Notes: a model not told the origin generated them from the letters alone. A stretch of DNA of 64,000 nucleotides from Novosphingobium sp. Chol11 (GCF_900218065.1 NZ_OBMU01000001.1:850060-914059), one strand, 5' to 3'; positions 28,245 to 35,098 are shown, counted from the first letter of the stretch. Made by a program: numbers and translations.

Positions 28245-29075
28245 ATGCGCGCGGCCGTCCTTCAGATGACGAGCGGGATCGATCCCGCGGCGAATGCGGC
28301 GGCCATCGTCGAAGCTGTCCGCCAAGCGGCCGAGCAAGGCGCGGATATGCTGTTTACCCCGGAAATGGCGGGCTATCTTGACCGCAACCGCGCGCGGGCG
28401 GCGGAAACATTGCGGAGCGAAGCCGACGATCCGGTGTTGGCGACCGTGCGCGAAGCTGCGGCCCGGCACGGCCTTTGGGTGCATCTTGGTTCATTGCCGC
28501 TCAGGCAAGAGGATGGCGACGAGCGCTGGGTCAATCGCAGCTTCGTGATCGACAACAAGGGTGAGATCCGCGCCCGTTATGACAAGATCCACCTGTTTGA
28601 CGTCGATCTGGCGACAGGGGAAAGCTGGCGCGAGTCAGCGGTCTACCGCCCAGGCGAAAAGGTTGTGGCAGTTGATACGCCATGGGGCCGGATGGGCTTG
28701 TCGGTCTGTTACGACCTGCGGTTCCCGGACTTGTACCGCGCCCTCACCAATTCGGGCGTGACGATGCTGCTCGTGCCCGCGGCCTTCACCGTGCCGACCG
28801 GCCAGGCGCATTGGCATGTCCTGCTCCGCGCCCGTGCGATCGAGGCGGGCTGCTTCGTGATCGCGCCTGCGCAAACGGGCCGCCATGAGGATGGACGCGA
28901 GACATATGGTCATAGCCTGGTCATCGACCCTTGGGGCGACATCCTGCTGGACATGGAGGAGAAGGCGGGACTGGCTCTTGCCGACATCGACCTGTCGCGC
29001 GTAGAGGAGGTTCGCGGGCGGGTGCCTGCGATCGCCAACCGGCGAAATATTCCAGTGGACGTGACCCTTTCGTGA
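28245..29075 (+). CDS. Carbon-nitrogen hydrolase (Nit1-like, probable deaminated-glutathione amidase)
   Basis: 276 residues of the nitrilase superfamily. The Glu-Lys-Cys triad is visible: Glu in F-T-P-E-M, Lys in Y-D-K-I-H-L-F and Cys in S-V-C-Y-D-L-R-F. The I-H-L-F-D-V-D and Y-D-L-R-F-P segments are typical of Nit1/NitFhit-like members, which repair deaminated glutathione. Location 5 bp after glutaredoxin 3 fits a glutathione-related task. The substrate is inferred, not shown. The next gene overlaps its stop by 4 bp. Confidence 0.9.
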   Translation: MRAAVLQMTSGIDPAANAAAIVEAVRQAAEQGADMLFTPEMAGYLDRNRARAAETLRSEADDPVLATVREAAARHGLWVHLGSLPLRQEDGDERWVNRSFVIDNKGEIRARYDKIHLFDVDLATGESWRESAVYRPGEKVVAVDTPWGRMGLSVCYDLRFPDLYRALTNSGVTMLLVPAAFTVPTGQAHWHVLLRARAIEAGCFVIAPAQTGRHEDGRETYGHSLVIDPWGDILLDMEEKAGLALADIDLSRVEEVRGRVPAIANRRNIPVDVTLS

Positions 29076-29548
29076 TTGTCTTCGACCTCAAATGCAATTC
29101 CCATGGCCATGTGTTCGAAGCTTGGTTCGGGTCCAGCGCGGACTATGAGGATCAGTTGGCCCGCGGTTTGCTGGCGTGCCCGATGTGCGGCGATCCGGAG
29201 GTGTCGAAAGCGCTGATGGCGCCCGCCGTCGCAGCAAAAGGGAACAGCAGGAAGCCGGAAATGATGCCTGCGGACGCGCCGACCGCTCCGGTCGCCATGG
29301 CAGGAGACGAGGCGCGGATGCGCGAAATGGTGCAGGCGCTGGCACAGGCGCAAGCAAAGGTCCTGGAAGATTCGACCTGGGTCGGCCGGGGCTTTGCCGA
29401 ACATGCCCGCGCCATGCATTATGGCGAGAAGGAGCGGTCGAGTATCCACGGCGAAGTCGCCCCCGACGAAGCGCGCGCGCTGGTTTCGGAAGGCGTCGAG
29501 GTCGCGCCGCTGTTGTTTCCTGTCGTGCCGCCCGAAGCGAAGAATTGA
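29072..29548 (+). CDS. DUF1178 family protein (GTG start)
   Basis: 158 residues. The N-terminus I-V-F-D-L-K-C-N-S-H-G-H-V-F-E-A-W-F and L-L-A-C-P-M-C-G are diagnostic of DUF1178. The Cys/His pattern suggests a small zinc ribbon. The C-terminal W-V-G-R-G-F-A-E-H-A-R-A-M-H-Y-G-E segment is also conserved. Function is unknown. The start is GTG 29072, overlapping the nitrilase TGA (GTGA); upstream extension to 28931 is antisense-like shadow. Confidence 0.88.
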   Translation: MIVFDLKCNSHGHVFEAWFGSSADYEDQLARGLLACPMCGDPEVSKALMAPAVAAKGNSRKPEMMPADAPTAPVAMAGDEARMREMVQALAQAQAKVLEDSTWVGRGFAEHARAMHYGEKERSSIHGEVAPDEARALVSEGVEVAPLLFPVVPPEAKN

Positions 29549-29574
29549 CCGCGCCGCATCGGCAGCATAGAGCC
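29546..29574 (+). promoter_or_regulatory. Candidate original tRNA-Arg promoter, now driving the truncated copy
   Basis: TTGACC at about 29546 overlaps the DUF1178 stop, with ATAGAG about 16 nt downstream, just before the tRNA 5' half. It fits a sigma-70-like promoter for the ancestral tRNA-Arg gene. Since the island separates it from the intact tRNA at 34568, it may now transcribe only the broken copy. Weak -10 match, so tentative. Confidence 0.3.
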
Positions 29575-29582
29575 ACCAGCGG

Positions 29583-29623
29583 GCGCCCATAGCTCAGCAG
29601 GATAGAGCGTCGGATTCCTAATC
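29583..29623 (+). repeat. attL-like repeat: 5' half of tRNA-Arg(CCT)
   Basis: Identical to bases 1-41 of the intact tRNA at 34568-34644, ending inside the 3' strand of the anticodon stem. After it the sequence diverges, apart from a shared GAA 1 nt further on. It cannot fold into a full tRNA. It marks the left end of the island. Confidence 0.9.
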
Positions 29624-29660
29624 TGAATGTGAGCGCCAGAAAACGGAAGAAATCCGCCGT

Positions 29661-30435
29661 TTATGCTCGCTTTTTCTTAGATTGTGACGCGGAATGTGAC
29701 GCGAAGGCTTCAGCGACCCGGTCGAAAGCCGTTGTCGTGGCGTGCGGTTTGATGTGGGCATAGCGCTGCGTCACAGAGACGCTGGAGTGCGCAAGAGCCT
29801 CGCAGATGTCGAGCAAGTCGGCACCGTTGATCCTCGCCCAGCTGGCGAAGGTGTGGCGAAGATCGTGGAAATGAAAGTCGACAAGACCGGCGGCCTTCAC
29901 CGCCTGTTCCCAGCGGCGCTTATGGTTGGTCGCGTCGAAGACCGGCCCTTTGCGGTCCTTCGGCCTGGTGCGGCCGAGAGCCGCGCGCAGTACAGGCGCG
30001 ATCTGGACAGCATGGGGCTTTCCGCCTTTCATGGTCGGCAGAGTGATGGTTGAGGCGCGCAGGTCCACCTGATGCCATTCTATCGCGAAAATCGAACCCC
30101 GGCGCAGGCCAGTAGTGACAGCGCACAGGATGATGTCGCGCATGGCTGGGTGAGCCGCGCGCAGCAGGTCGGCGAATTCATCGCCGCTTGCAAAGCGGAC
30201 ACGGAAAGGCGCTTCCTTAGCTTTCAGGCCCTTCCAGTTGATGCGCGGCATGATCTTGCCATGCATGTTCGCGGCCCAGTTCATCGCAGCGCGCAGATGG
30301 GCAAAGTCGCGGTTTACAGACTGAGGTTGGATCGGCGCGATGAAGCCCTTGTCTGTGATCGCGCGGGCTCGCCATGAGGCGCTGCGCTCCAGCATGTCAT
30401 CGGTTGCCTTGATGCTGCCACCGCGCCGGGCTGCC
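29661..30435 (-). pseudogene. Tyrosine recombinase/integrase, 5'-truncated
   Basis: The C-terminal catalytic domain is complete: Arg in T-G-L-R-R-G, His-x-x-Arg in H-D-L-R-H-T-F, His in A-H-S-S-V-S-V-T-Q and the nucleophile Tyr in R-Y-A-H-I. Part of the core-binding domain remains (residues about 1-75 from the internal ATG 30395). Upstream the frame reads on to about 30435 and then meets sequence that encodes, on the other strand, a phage terminase. Family members are about 380-400 residues, so at least 120 N-terminal residues, including the arm-binding domain, are gone. An ATG at 30395 could give a 244-residue product, but recombination activity is unlikely. Confidence 0.82.
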
Positions 30436-30685
30436 CGGTAAGGCGAAGAACGTCATCACCAGCGGACGCCTGCAATTCGATGCCGGTTGGCTCGACGTGG
30501 TGCAGGCCTTCATGGCGATCAGGCCGGAAATCACCAAGGGCGGGACGCAGGTCACCTATGTGGCGAGCCGCGCGGGCGGCGCGGGTCATGCCGATCTGGC
30601 CTGGGCAATCATGCACGCCCTTTTCTTCGAACCGCTCGACATCACCGAGCCTGTCGGCGGCGGCTCAACCGTGGAGATCATGTAA
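30434..30685 (+). pseudogene. Phage terminase large subunit, C-terminal fragment (P2 GpP-like)
   Basis: An open stretch of about 80 residues ending at TAA 30683-30685. The S-G-R-L-Q-F-D-A-G-W, T-Y-V-A-S-R and H-A-D-L-A-W-A-I-M-H-A-L segments match the C-terminus of P2-type terminase ATPase/nuclease subunits. The N-terminal 500 or so residues are missing; the frame begins at the junction with the opposing integrase remnant. The stop overlaps the portal start (TAATG). Confidence 0.75.
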
Positions 30686-31062
30686 TGCAGGAAGTCGTGG
30701 AGCAGGGGACAAGGCCCGCCGAACCGATCGTTTTCAGCTTCGGCGACCCAGAGAGCGTGCTGGACCGGCGCGAGCTATTCGACCTGTTCGAGGTCGCCCA
30801 TAACGGGCGCTGGTTCGAACCGGCAGTGCCGATGACGATGTTGGGCAAGACCTATCGCATGGTCAGCCATCACCAGAGCGCGATCATCCTGAAGCGCAAC
30901 CTGCTGGTCGGCAGCTTCAAGCCTTCGCGCTGGTTGAGCCGGGGCGACTTCTCGCGCTGGGTCCTGGACTGGCTGATCTTCGGCAACGCCTATCTGGAGC
31001 GGCTCGACAATATCGCGGGGCGGCCGATGACGCTGAAGCCGTCGCCCGCCGCTTATACGCGG
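30685..31062 (+). pseudogene. Phage portal protein, N-terminal fragment (P2 GpQ-like)
   Basis: About 125 residues from ATG 30685. F-S-F-G-D-P-E-S-V-L-D-R-R, N-G-R-W-F-E-P, H-H-Q-S-A-I-I-L-K-R-N and D-F-S-R-W-V-L-D-W-L-I-F-G-N-A-Y-L-E match P2 portal proteins, which form the head-tail connector. Similarity ends at S-P-A-A-Y-T-R near 31060. The frame continues without homology to 31173. Beyond this point a different frame encodes DNA ligase. It is broken by a deletion that removed two thirds of the gene. Confidence 0.78.
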
Positions 31063-31358
31063 GTGGGGATCACTTCGTCATCGTCGGCACAGAGCAGGGC
31101 ATTGGCCCCACCACCGCCTTATGTGCGCGCGAGACACCTCACGGCCTCGAATATGTCGGCGGCGCCATGCTGACCCTCACAGCGAAGGAGCGGGAGAAAT
31201 TCTGGCAAACTGCTGAGCTGTTGCGGAGACCCTCCCCCCCGCTCAAGATCGACAAGCGAAAAGGCGCTCAGTGGATGCAGCCGAGCCTGAGAGCGCGAGT
31301 GCGTCACCTTCGGGGCGAAGAGAAGCTGCGGCATGCAACAGTGCTTGAGTTCCTATGA
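31063..31358 (+). pseudogene. ATP-dependent DNA ligase, C-terminal fragment
   Basis: Open in frame from the portal junction: D-H-F-V-I-V-G, then E-Y-V-G-G-A-M-L-T-L and a C-terminal L-R-A-R-V-R-H-L-R-G-E-E-K-L-R-H-A-T. This pattern is that of the OB-fold domain of bacterial ATP-dependent (LigD-type or short) DNA ligases. The nucleotidyltransferase domain with the catalytic Lys is absent. An internal ATG at 31167 exists but would give only 63 residues. The stop overlaps the next ORF (ATGA). Confidence 0.6.
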
Positions 31359-31534
31359 TCGACGGTCGTTCACGCGAGGAGCTAAACGCGCTTCCATGCA
31401 CAGCCCCCGATCTGGAGGACGAGGCGGAGCACTTCATTGTTTGTCCTGAATGCGGGCAGGCTTTCGACTGCCGGAAGCTTGGCGATGTGCTGCATCATGA
31501 TGAGCCCGGGCATGAGCCGCTGACGGTGCAATAG
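31355..31534 (+). CDS. 59-residue small protein with a putative zinc knuckle
   Basis: ATG 31355 overlaps the ligase-fragment stop. The product holds V-C-P-E-C-G-Q-A-F-D-C and, 11 residues on, L-H-H-D-E-P-G-H, so two or three Cys and two His could bind zinc. Acidic elsewhere. Similar short proteins seem common in alphaproteobacterial accessory DNA, but I know no function. Its coupling to the ligase gene suggests the pair was once an operon. Confidence 0.6.
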   Translation: MIDGRSREELNALPCTAPDLEDEAEHFIVCPECGQAFDCRKLGDVLHHDEPGHEPLTVQ

Positions 31535-31690
31535 TTCGCTCGGTGCCGGACCGAGAAAAGCTTCGATTGCGACCCAAACCTCAACCCGGCCCGACGAAGC
31601 TGCATTACCGTGACTCGCTGTCCGACGCTAATTATCGATGTGGTTATCTGTAATCGATTCTCTGATCGAACGGATTAAGCCACCGCCACT

Positions 31691-31718
31691 AAAAAGCCCC
31701 GCCGTCGAAGGGCGGGGC
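31691..31718 (-). terminator. Rho-independent terminator (minus strand)
   Basis: GCCCCGCC (31696-31703) and GGCGGGGC (31711-31718) form an 8-bp GC stem; on the minus strand it is followed by TTTTT (31695-31691). It has no obvious minus-strand gene immediately upstream, so it may be a relic, or end read-through from the SRAP gene. Confidence 0.6.
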
Positions 31719-31839
31719 CAGTTAGGGTCGCAATGCAGGATACCTGCGCGGCTATAGCATCATGGCGGAGCGGGAATATCAATATGTCTTTCGCTATACT
31801 CGTATCGATCCTCACCGCCTTGTATGCTTAACAGCTACA

Positions 31840-31896
31840 TTGGTTAGTTCTCGTTTACCTTGGAACATCGCTGCCGCTCTCACGGTTGGTTAGTTC
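31840..31896. repeat. Two TTGGTTAGTTC direct repeats, possible operator
   Basis: Exact 11-bp copies at 31840-31850 and 31886-31896, spaced 46 bp start-to-start (about four helical turns). They end 17 nt before the start codon at 31913. The placement suits a repressor or activator site. The protein that would bind is unknown. Confidence 0.4.
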
Positions 31897-31912
31897 CAAG
31901 ATGGAGGAAGAG

Positions 31913-32122
31913 ATGTCCAACGAGTCCGGGCCGCCAATGATCGCCGAGTTCACCCTCAACGACGGCAACCCTGTCTCAATCAATATGGAGCAGATCGACT
32001 ATTTCCAGCCCTGTGACGATGGAACGCTGGTCGTGTTCGCCGACGGCCGCCAGCTCGAGCTTCAGGAGAGCTACGACGCCGTGGCGGAGGTGATGAACCC
32101 CGAGCGGCAGGCGGGCTGCTAG
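31913..32122 (+). CDS. 69-residue hypothetical protein
   Basis: Starts M-S-N-E-S-G at 31913 with GGAGG 5 nt upstream; a longer frame exists but this ribosome site decides it. The product has a small beta-rich pattern (E-F-T-L-N-D-G-N-P-V-S-I-N-M-E-Q-I, then L-V-V-F-A-D-G-R-Q-L), loosely like FlbD-type small proteins. That resemblance is weak. It is convergent with the SRAP gene, overlapping by 4 bp. Two 11-bp direct repeats precede it. Confidence 0.6.
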   Translation: MSNESGPPMIAEFTLNDGNPVSINMEQIDYFQPCDDGTLVVFADGRQLELQESYDAVAEVMNPERQAGC

Positions 32123-32775
32123 AGCAGCGTGGGCCCTTCGACCGGAGCCGCCTTTCTCTGGAACCACGGCGTGGCGGTATGCTCGACGCGCAGCCGATCG
32201 GCAGGATAGGGCCGGTCAAGCCGGTATAGCTCCTCAAGCGGCGCGGTGAGCCAAAAATCCCAATCCTCTGGATCGATGATCACGGGCGAGCGATCGTGGA
32301 TGTCGATCAGGTCCGGGGCGTTGTCCGTCATTACGCCGGTGAAGACACTGCCCCACTCGTCGCTGTTTGCCCAAAGCCCGGCCCAGGCGAAGATGGGCTG
32401 GTCCTTCACCGATAGCCAGGTCTCGGTCATGCAGCCGGGCTCGCCACAGGCTTCGCAGTAGCGCGCCGTCGGGATCAGGCAGCGGTTCTCCGGCTTGGAG
32501 GCGGCCCACTTCCAGAAATAAGTATGCAGCTTGTCGAAGCGAGCGTTGTTCACCGGCTTAGGCTTCAGCGGCTTGCCGGTCTTCTTGCTCTTCTGGATGA
32601 GCGGAAAGCCCCAGGTCATCTGCTCCAGCACCCGCTCTCCATTCTCGACGCGGATCACAGTACCGGGCTGGGCAGGATGGATCTGGAGCGGTCCTTCATT
32701 GAAGCGCGCGCCTTTGCGCGCGCCGAACAGGTTTAGCACCTTCTGCGTGTCGCCGCGTTCCGCTCGATTGCACAT
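32119..32775 (-). CDS. SRAP-family protein (YedK/HMCES-like abasic-site sensor)
   Basis: 218 residues from ATG 32775, giving an N-terminal M-C, the catalytic Cys2 that cross-links to abasic sites in single-stranded DNA after Met removal. Other family residues are visible: Asn in V-N-N-A-R-F, a Glu in Y-C-E-A-C-G-E and His in I-H-D-R-S-P-V-I. Extra Cys residues near E-A-C-G-E-P-G-C are unusual and may bind metal. A GTTC-N7-GTTC box lies 50 bp upstream, so SOS induction is plausible. Island copies of SRAP genes are frequent on phages and plasmids. Confidence 0.88.
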   Translation of the reverse strand: MCNRAERGDTQKVLNLFGARKGARFNEGPLQIHPAQPGTVIRVENGERVLEQMTWGFPLIQKSKKTGKPLKPKPVNNARFDKLHTYFWKWAASKPENRCLIPTARYCEACGEPGCMTETWLSVKDQPIFAWAGLWANSDEWGSVFTGVMTDNAPDLIDIHDRSPVIIDPEDWDFWLTAPLEELYRLDRPYPADRLRVEHTATPWFQRKAAPVEGPTLL

Positions 32776-32824
32776 GACTAGAAGTTGAGAAGCGACAGGC
32801 CGAGAGTCAACCGGACTCCCGTTT

Positions 32825-32839
32825 GTTCTCATTTCGTTC
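32825..32839 (-). promoter_or_regulatory. LexA-type SOS box (GTTC-N7-GTTC)
   Basis: GTTC at 32825-32828 and GTTC at 32836-32839, exactly 7 nt apart, which is the alphaproteobacterial LexA consensus. It lies in the 95-bp divergent gap, 50 bp before the SRAP start and 32 bp before the plus-strand ORF, and could control either gene. Confidence 0.65.
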
Positions 32840-32870
32840 TACAATCGGGCATCGAATCGGAGGACGGAAA

Positions 32871-33158
32871 ATGCAGCAGGAACGACACGCACAATTCATC
32901 GGCTCATCGCATCCGGACGTGAATTTGGAGTTTGGCGACGGCAAATGGTTCGTGGCCGTGCGGCGGGCTGAGCCTCAATCCCACTCGACCCACGAGCGGC
33001 AAGGTGAGGGCTATTTCTCCCACGTCGACGCTGCCCGCGCGGCGGTTGATCTGGCGATCTCGCGCGGGTTGACCGTTCCCACCGAGGCCGAGCTTATCGA
33101 GGCTGCTGAAGAGTTTCGCAGCTTCGTTGATGGCGAAGACCGCGCCTTTGTCATGTAA
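32871..33158 (+). CDS. 95-residue hypothetical protein, divergent from SRAP
   Basis: ATG 32871 follows a GGAGGACGGAAA ribosome site. The product is acidic, with a short N-terminal beta part (L-E-F-G-D-G-K-W-F-V-A-V-R-R) and a helical C-terminus (A-A-R-A-A-V-D-L-A, E-A-A-E-E-F-R-S-F). No family recognised. It may share the SOS-type box with the SRAP gene. Confidence 0.6.
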   Translation: MQQERHAQFIGSSHPDVNLEFGDGKWFVAVRRAEPQSHSTHERQGEGYFSHVDAARAAVDLAISRGLTVPTEAELIEAAEEFRSFVDGEDRAFVM

Positions 33159-33170
33159 GGGCGCAGGCCG

Positions 33171-33365
33171 ATGGACCAGATTGAGATCGCGCGGCGCGGC
33201 CGAGACCCTGTCCTGCGCGAATATAATGCCATGATGAAGCAGATCGAACGCGGAGATCCGATGCACCCTCGGGAAGTTCAGGACATGATCAATGACCTGG
33301 TCTCAGAGGGGTATAACACCCAAGCTGCCGCGCTCGCTCGGGCGGAGGTGAATTGGGATCAGTGA
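33171..33365 (+). CDS. 64-residue hypothetical protein
   Basis: Starts 12 bp after the previous stop. Mostly helical and charged (M-K-Q-I-E-R-G-D, V-Q-D-M-I-N-D-L-V-S-E-G). The ribosome site is weak. Likely real as part of the small-ORF operon, but no function can be given. Confidence 0.5.
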   Translation: MDQIEIARRGRDPVLREYNAMMKQIERGDPMHPREVQDMINDLVSEGYNTQAAALARAEVNWDQ

Positions 33366-33405
33366 GCGCCGAAGTTGGGCGCCAGCATGCAGAGTGGAGG
33401 GATGA

Positions 33406-33735
33406 GTGTCCCGCTATTTGGATGGCCTGAAGGTTCCCACCTGTCTGTTTGAAGCAGCAGCCTGGCGGTATGCCGTCAAGGTTGGTTGTGGCTGCGGGCA
33501 TTTCGCTGCGTTTCAACCGCACGGCATCTGGTGGCATTTCCACCGCAAGGGCTGGCCTGACGATTTCAGAAGTGCTCGATCAAGGATGTGGTGTCGCGTC
33601 TGCCGACAATCCACGGGGGAAAAGGTGAGGCCGCGAAGGTTGGATGCGATCAGGCCGTACACGGGCAGGCTGATTGCTCTGCCGATGCCTGATGAGCGCG
33701 AATGGAAGCGGGTTGTAAACAGGTTCAGAGGGTGA
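33406..33735 (+). CDS. 109-residue Cys-rich hypothetical protein (GTG start)
   Basis: GTG 33406 has GGAGG 5 nt upstream. The sequence has G-C-G-C-G-H-F-A-A-F and W-C-R-V-C-R-Q, two Cys pairs that could form a zinc finger. The C-terminal half is basic, as in DNA-binding phage proteins. I do not recognise the family. Confidence 0.6.
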   Translation: MSRYLDGLKVPTCLFEAAAWRYAVKVGCGCGHFAAFQPHGIWWHFHRKGWPDDFRSARSRMWCRVCRQSTGEKVRPRRLDAIRPYTGRLIALPMPDEREWKRVVNRFRG

Positions 33736-34567
33736 ACCTGGCCGGAACCGCGCCGCAGGATGCGCGTCTCGGTGCAGTCTCGCCCTCTGCTTCACCGCCT
33801 CACCCAAGGGGGCGAGACACCCGGATACACTCAGGCGCGCGGAACGATTGGTTCGACACAGATCGGACCTCGATCCGGTGATGCGCGCCGCGCTTGCCCC
33901 CACGCCCCGCCCGCTCCTTCTTCCTATGGAAATTTTGCACCTAAAGCGCCTTGGATGCAGCGCTGGACCTTCGGTGGACCGGCACTTCGTGAAGGCTGCA
34001 GCGGTTCAGGTCCGCCGATGCATTTTTTTCAGATCGTGACCAGCCAGCGAACGGCGGATTTCTGCCGATTTTCGTTCGAGGAGACGGGGTGGGATCGGGA
34101 AAAGCGTTACCTCCGTCACCTTTCCCCATTTCCCCGGCTAAATTGTTGAAAAGACTTATTTTTATTGTGACGTATCAGCCGTTACCTTTCGTCACTATTG
34201 AGGGCAAGTTCTGTTACCTCATTGATATGTAATGATATTTTTTATGTCATTTGTAACCTTATAGAGGCGTTACCCGGTGACAGAAAGGTAACGGAAAAGT
34301 AACGGCAAAAACGGCTGATTTCCGCCAATGTAACGGAGGTAACGCTTTTCCCGCGCACCCCCCTCAACCTAATCCCGAATTTGCCTTCGCATGCGACCGA
34401 AGCAGCATGAGAGCCTGTAGCTGCGATCGTCGCTGATGAATGTGCCGGGCTTTGTGACCAGATTGTGCCGCGATGTGCCGCAGGTAGCCGCTTCGTTCCG
34501 GGATCAGTTGACGGCGGCGGCCAAGGTCACTAACGAAAACGCCCGGAAAGCTTGGACTTTCAGGTGT
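33736..34567. other. Gene-poor right end of the island with GTTACC motif cluster
   Basis: No credible complete gene in 832 bp; the open frames (33760-34149 plus, 33941-34129 minus) have no good start or composition. From about 34140 the sequence is markedly AT-richer. It holds a 24-bp inverted repeat (34096-34119 and 34330-34353, one mismatch) and repeated GTTACC/GGTAAC words. It may be a replication or control region, or a fossil of the 3' end of a replication gene. Confidence 0.55.
34096..34353. repeat. 24-bp inverted repeat flanking GTTACC/GGTAAC words
   Basis: Arms 34096-34119 and 34330-34353 match at 23 of 24 positions when one is reverse-complemented. Between or within them GTTACC occurs at 34106, 34181, 34213 and 34269, and GGTAAC at 34287 and 34338. 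The central part is AT-rich. Such a layout is seen in iteron or operator regions. No initiator gene is adjacent. Confidence 0.6.
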
Positions 34568-34644
34568 GCGCCCATAGCTCAGCAGGATAGAGCGTCGGAT
34601 TCCTAATCCGAAGGCCACAGGTTCGAATCCTGTTGGGCGCACCA
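34568..34644 (+). tRNA. tRNA-Arg (anticodon CCT)
   Basis: Complete cloverleaf: acceptor GCGCCCA pairs with TGGGCGC (34634-34640), D-arm GCTC/GAGC, anticodon arm TCGGA-TTCCTAA-TCCGA with anticodon CCT, T-arm ACAGG-TTCGAAT-CCTGT, and encoded ACCA. It reads AGG codons. The 5' 41 bases are repeated at 29583, so this gene was rebuilt by integration: its 5' half comes from the element and its 3' half from the host. Confidence 0.96.
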
Positions 34645-34730
34645 CTTCTTCAAACAACGGAGAGAATTGCGGTTGGCGCTACCAACCGGATGTGGTGAGC
34701 CGCGCTGCCATAGCAGGCGGCCCCCTTCAT

Positions 34731-35066
34731 TCACGCCATGGCTTCGATCGTCATGCGATGGCGCAGCGTGTCGACACGCTCCCGGATGATACCCGGAATG
34801 AGGAACAGGTCGATGAACGCCCAAAGGCCTGAGATGATGAGACCGATGATTGTGAGGCCAAGGATCAGCATCACGGCACCGGTGCCCTTTTGACCTAGAT
34901 AAAATCGGTGGATGCCAAAGCCGCCAAGAAAGAAGCAGAGCAGATAAGCCGCTCCCGTCGATGGCTTTTCATTGGTGATCCGCTGCTCGATAAGCATGCG
35001 CTGCGTATCGGTAAGACGGCCAGCATGTGGCTGTTCGACAGCCGGAGCCGTTGCTTCGATGGTCAT
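34731..35066 (-). CDS. TM2-domain membrane protein
   Basis: About 111 residues from ATG 35066 (AGGGGG 4 nt upstream; ATG 35069 is the alternative). The C-terminal half has the TM2 pattern: Y-L-L-C-F-F-L-G-G-F-G-I-H-R-F-Y-L-G, then a second hydrophobic helix and the L-W-A-F-I-D-L-F-L-I-P segment. Function of TM2 proteins is unknown in bacteria. The leader has a 7-bp hairpin (35080-35098). Confidence 0.85.
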   Translation of the reverse strand: MTIEATAPAVEQPHAGRLTDTQRMLIEQRITNEKPSTGAAYLLCFFLGGFGIHRFYLGQKGTGAVMLILGLTIIGLIISGLWAFIDLFLIPGIIRERVDTLRHRMTIEAMA

Positions 35067-35079
35067 CATTCCCCCTGAT

Positions 35080-35098
35080 CTTCGCTCCCCAAGCGAAG
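35080..35098 (-). other. Leader hairpin of the TM2 gene
   Basis: CTTCGCT (35080-35086) pairs with AGCGAAG (35092-35098) around CCCCA. It sits a few bases upstream of the ribosome site of the TM2 gene. Function unknown. Confidence 0.35.

Larger units (their letters stand above)
31535..31912. other. Intergenic stretch inside the island
   Basis: No convincing gene. It holds a terminator-like hairpin (31691-31718) and two 11-bp direct repeats TTGGTTAGTTC (31840-31850 and 31886-31896) upstream of the next gene. The sequence near 31640-31670 is AT-richer than its surroundings. Confidence 0.6.
29583..34608. mobile_element. Decayed integrative element in tRNA-Arg(CCT)
   Basis: About 5 kb bounded by an exact 41-bp direct repeat (29583-29623 and 34568-34608) equal to the 5' half of tRNA-Arg up to the anticodon stem. 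It contains a tyrosine integrase lacking its 5' part next to the left repeat, P2-like terminase and portal fragments, a DNA-ligase fragment, an SRAP gene under a LexA-type box and small ORFans. No complete replication, conjugation or virion module remains. It is probably a prophage or chimeric island that has lost its middle. Confidence 0.82.

Noticed and set aside
29583-29660. A second functional tRNA-Arg
   Set aside because: Only the 5' half matches; the 3' acceptor strand, T-arm and CCA are missing.
33941-34129. 62-codon minus-strand frame with N-G-G-N-A-F-P like text
   Set aside because: The text comes from the GTTACC repeats; could be a fossil of a replication gene but is not a supported gene now.
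33760-34149. 129-codon plus-strand frame near the island end
   Set aside because: No ribosome site, no recognisable motif, and it spans the change into AT-rich DNA.
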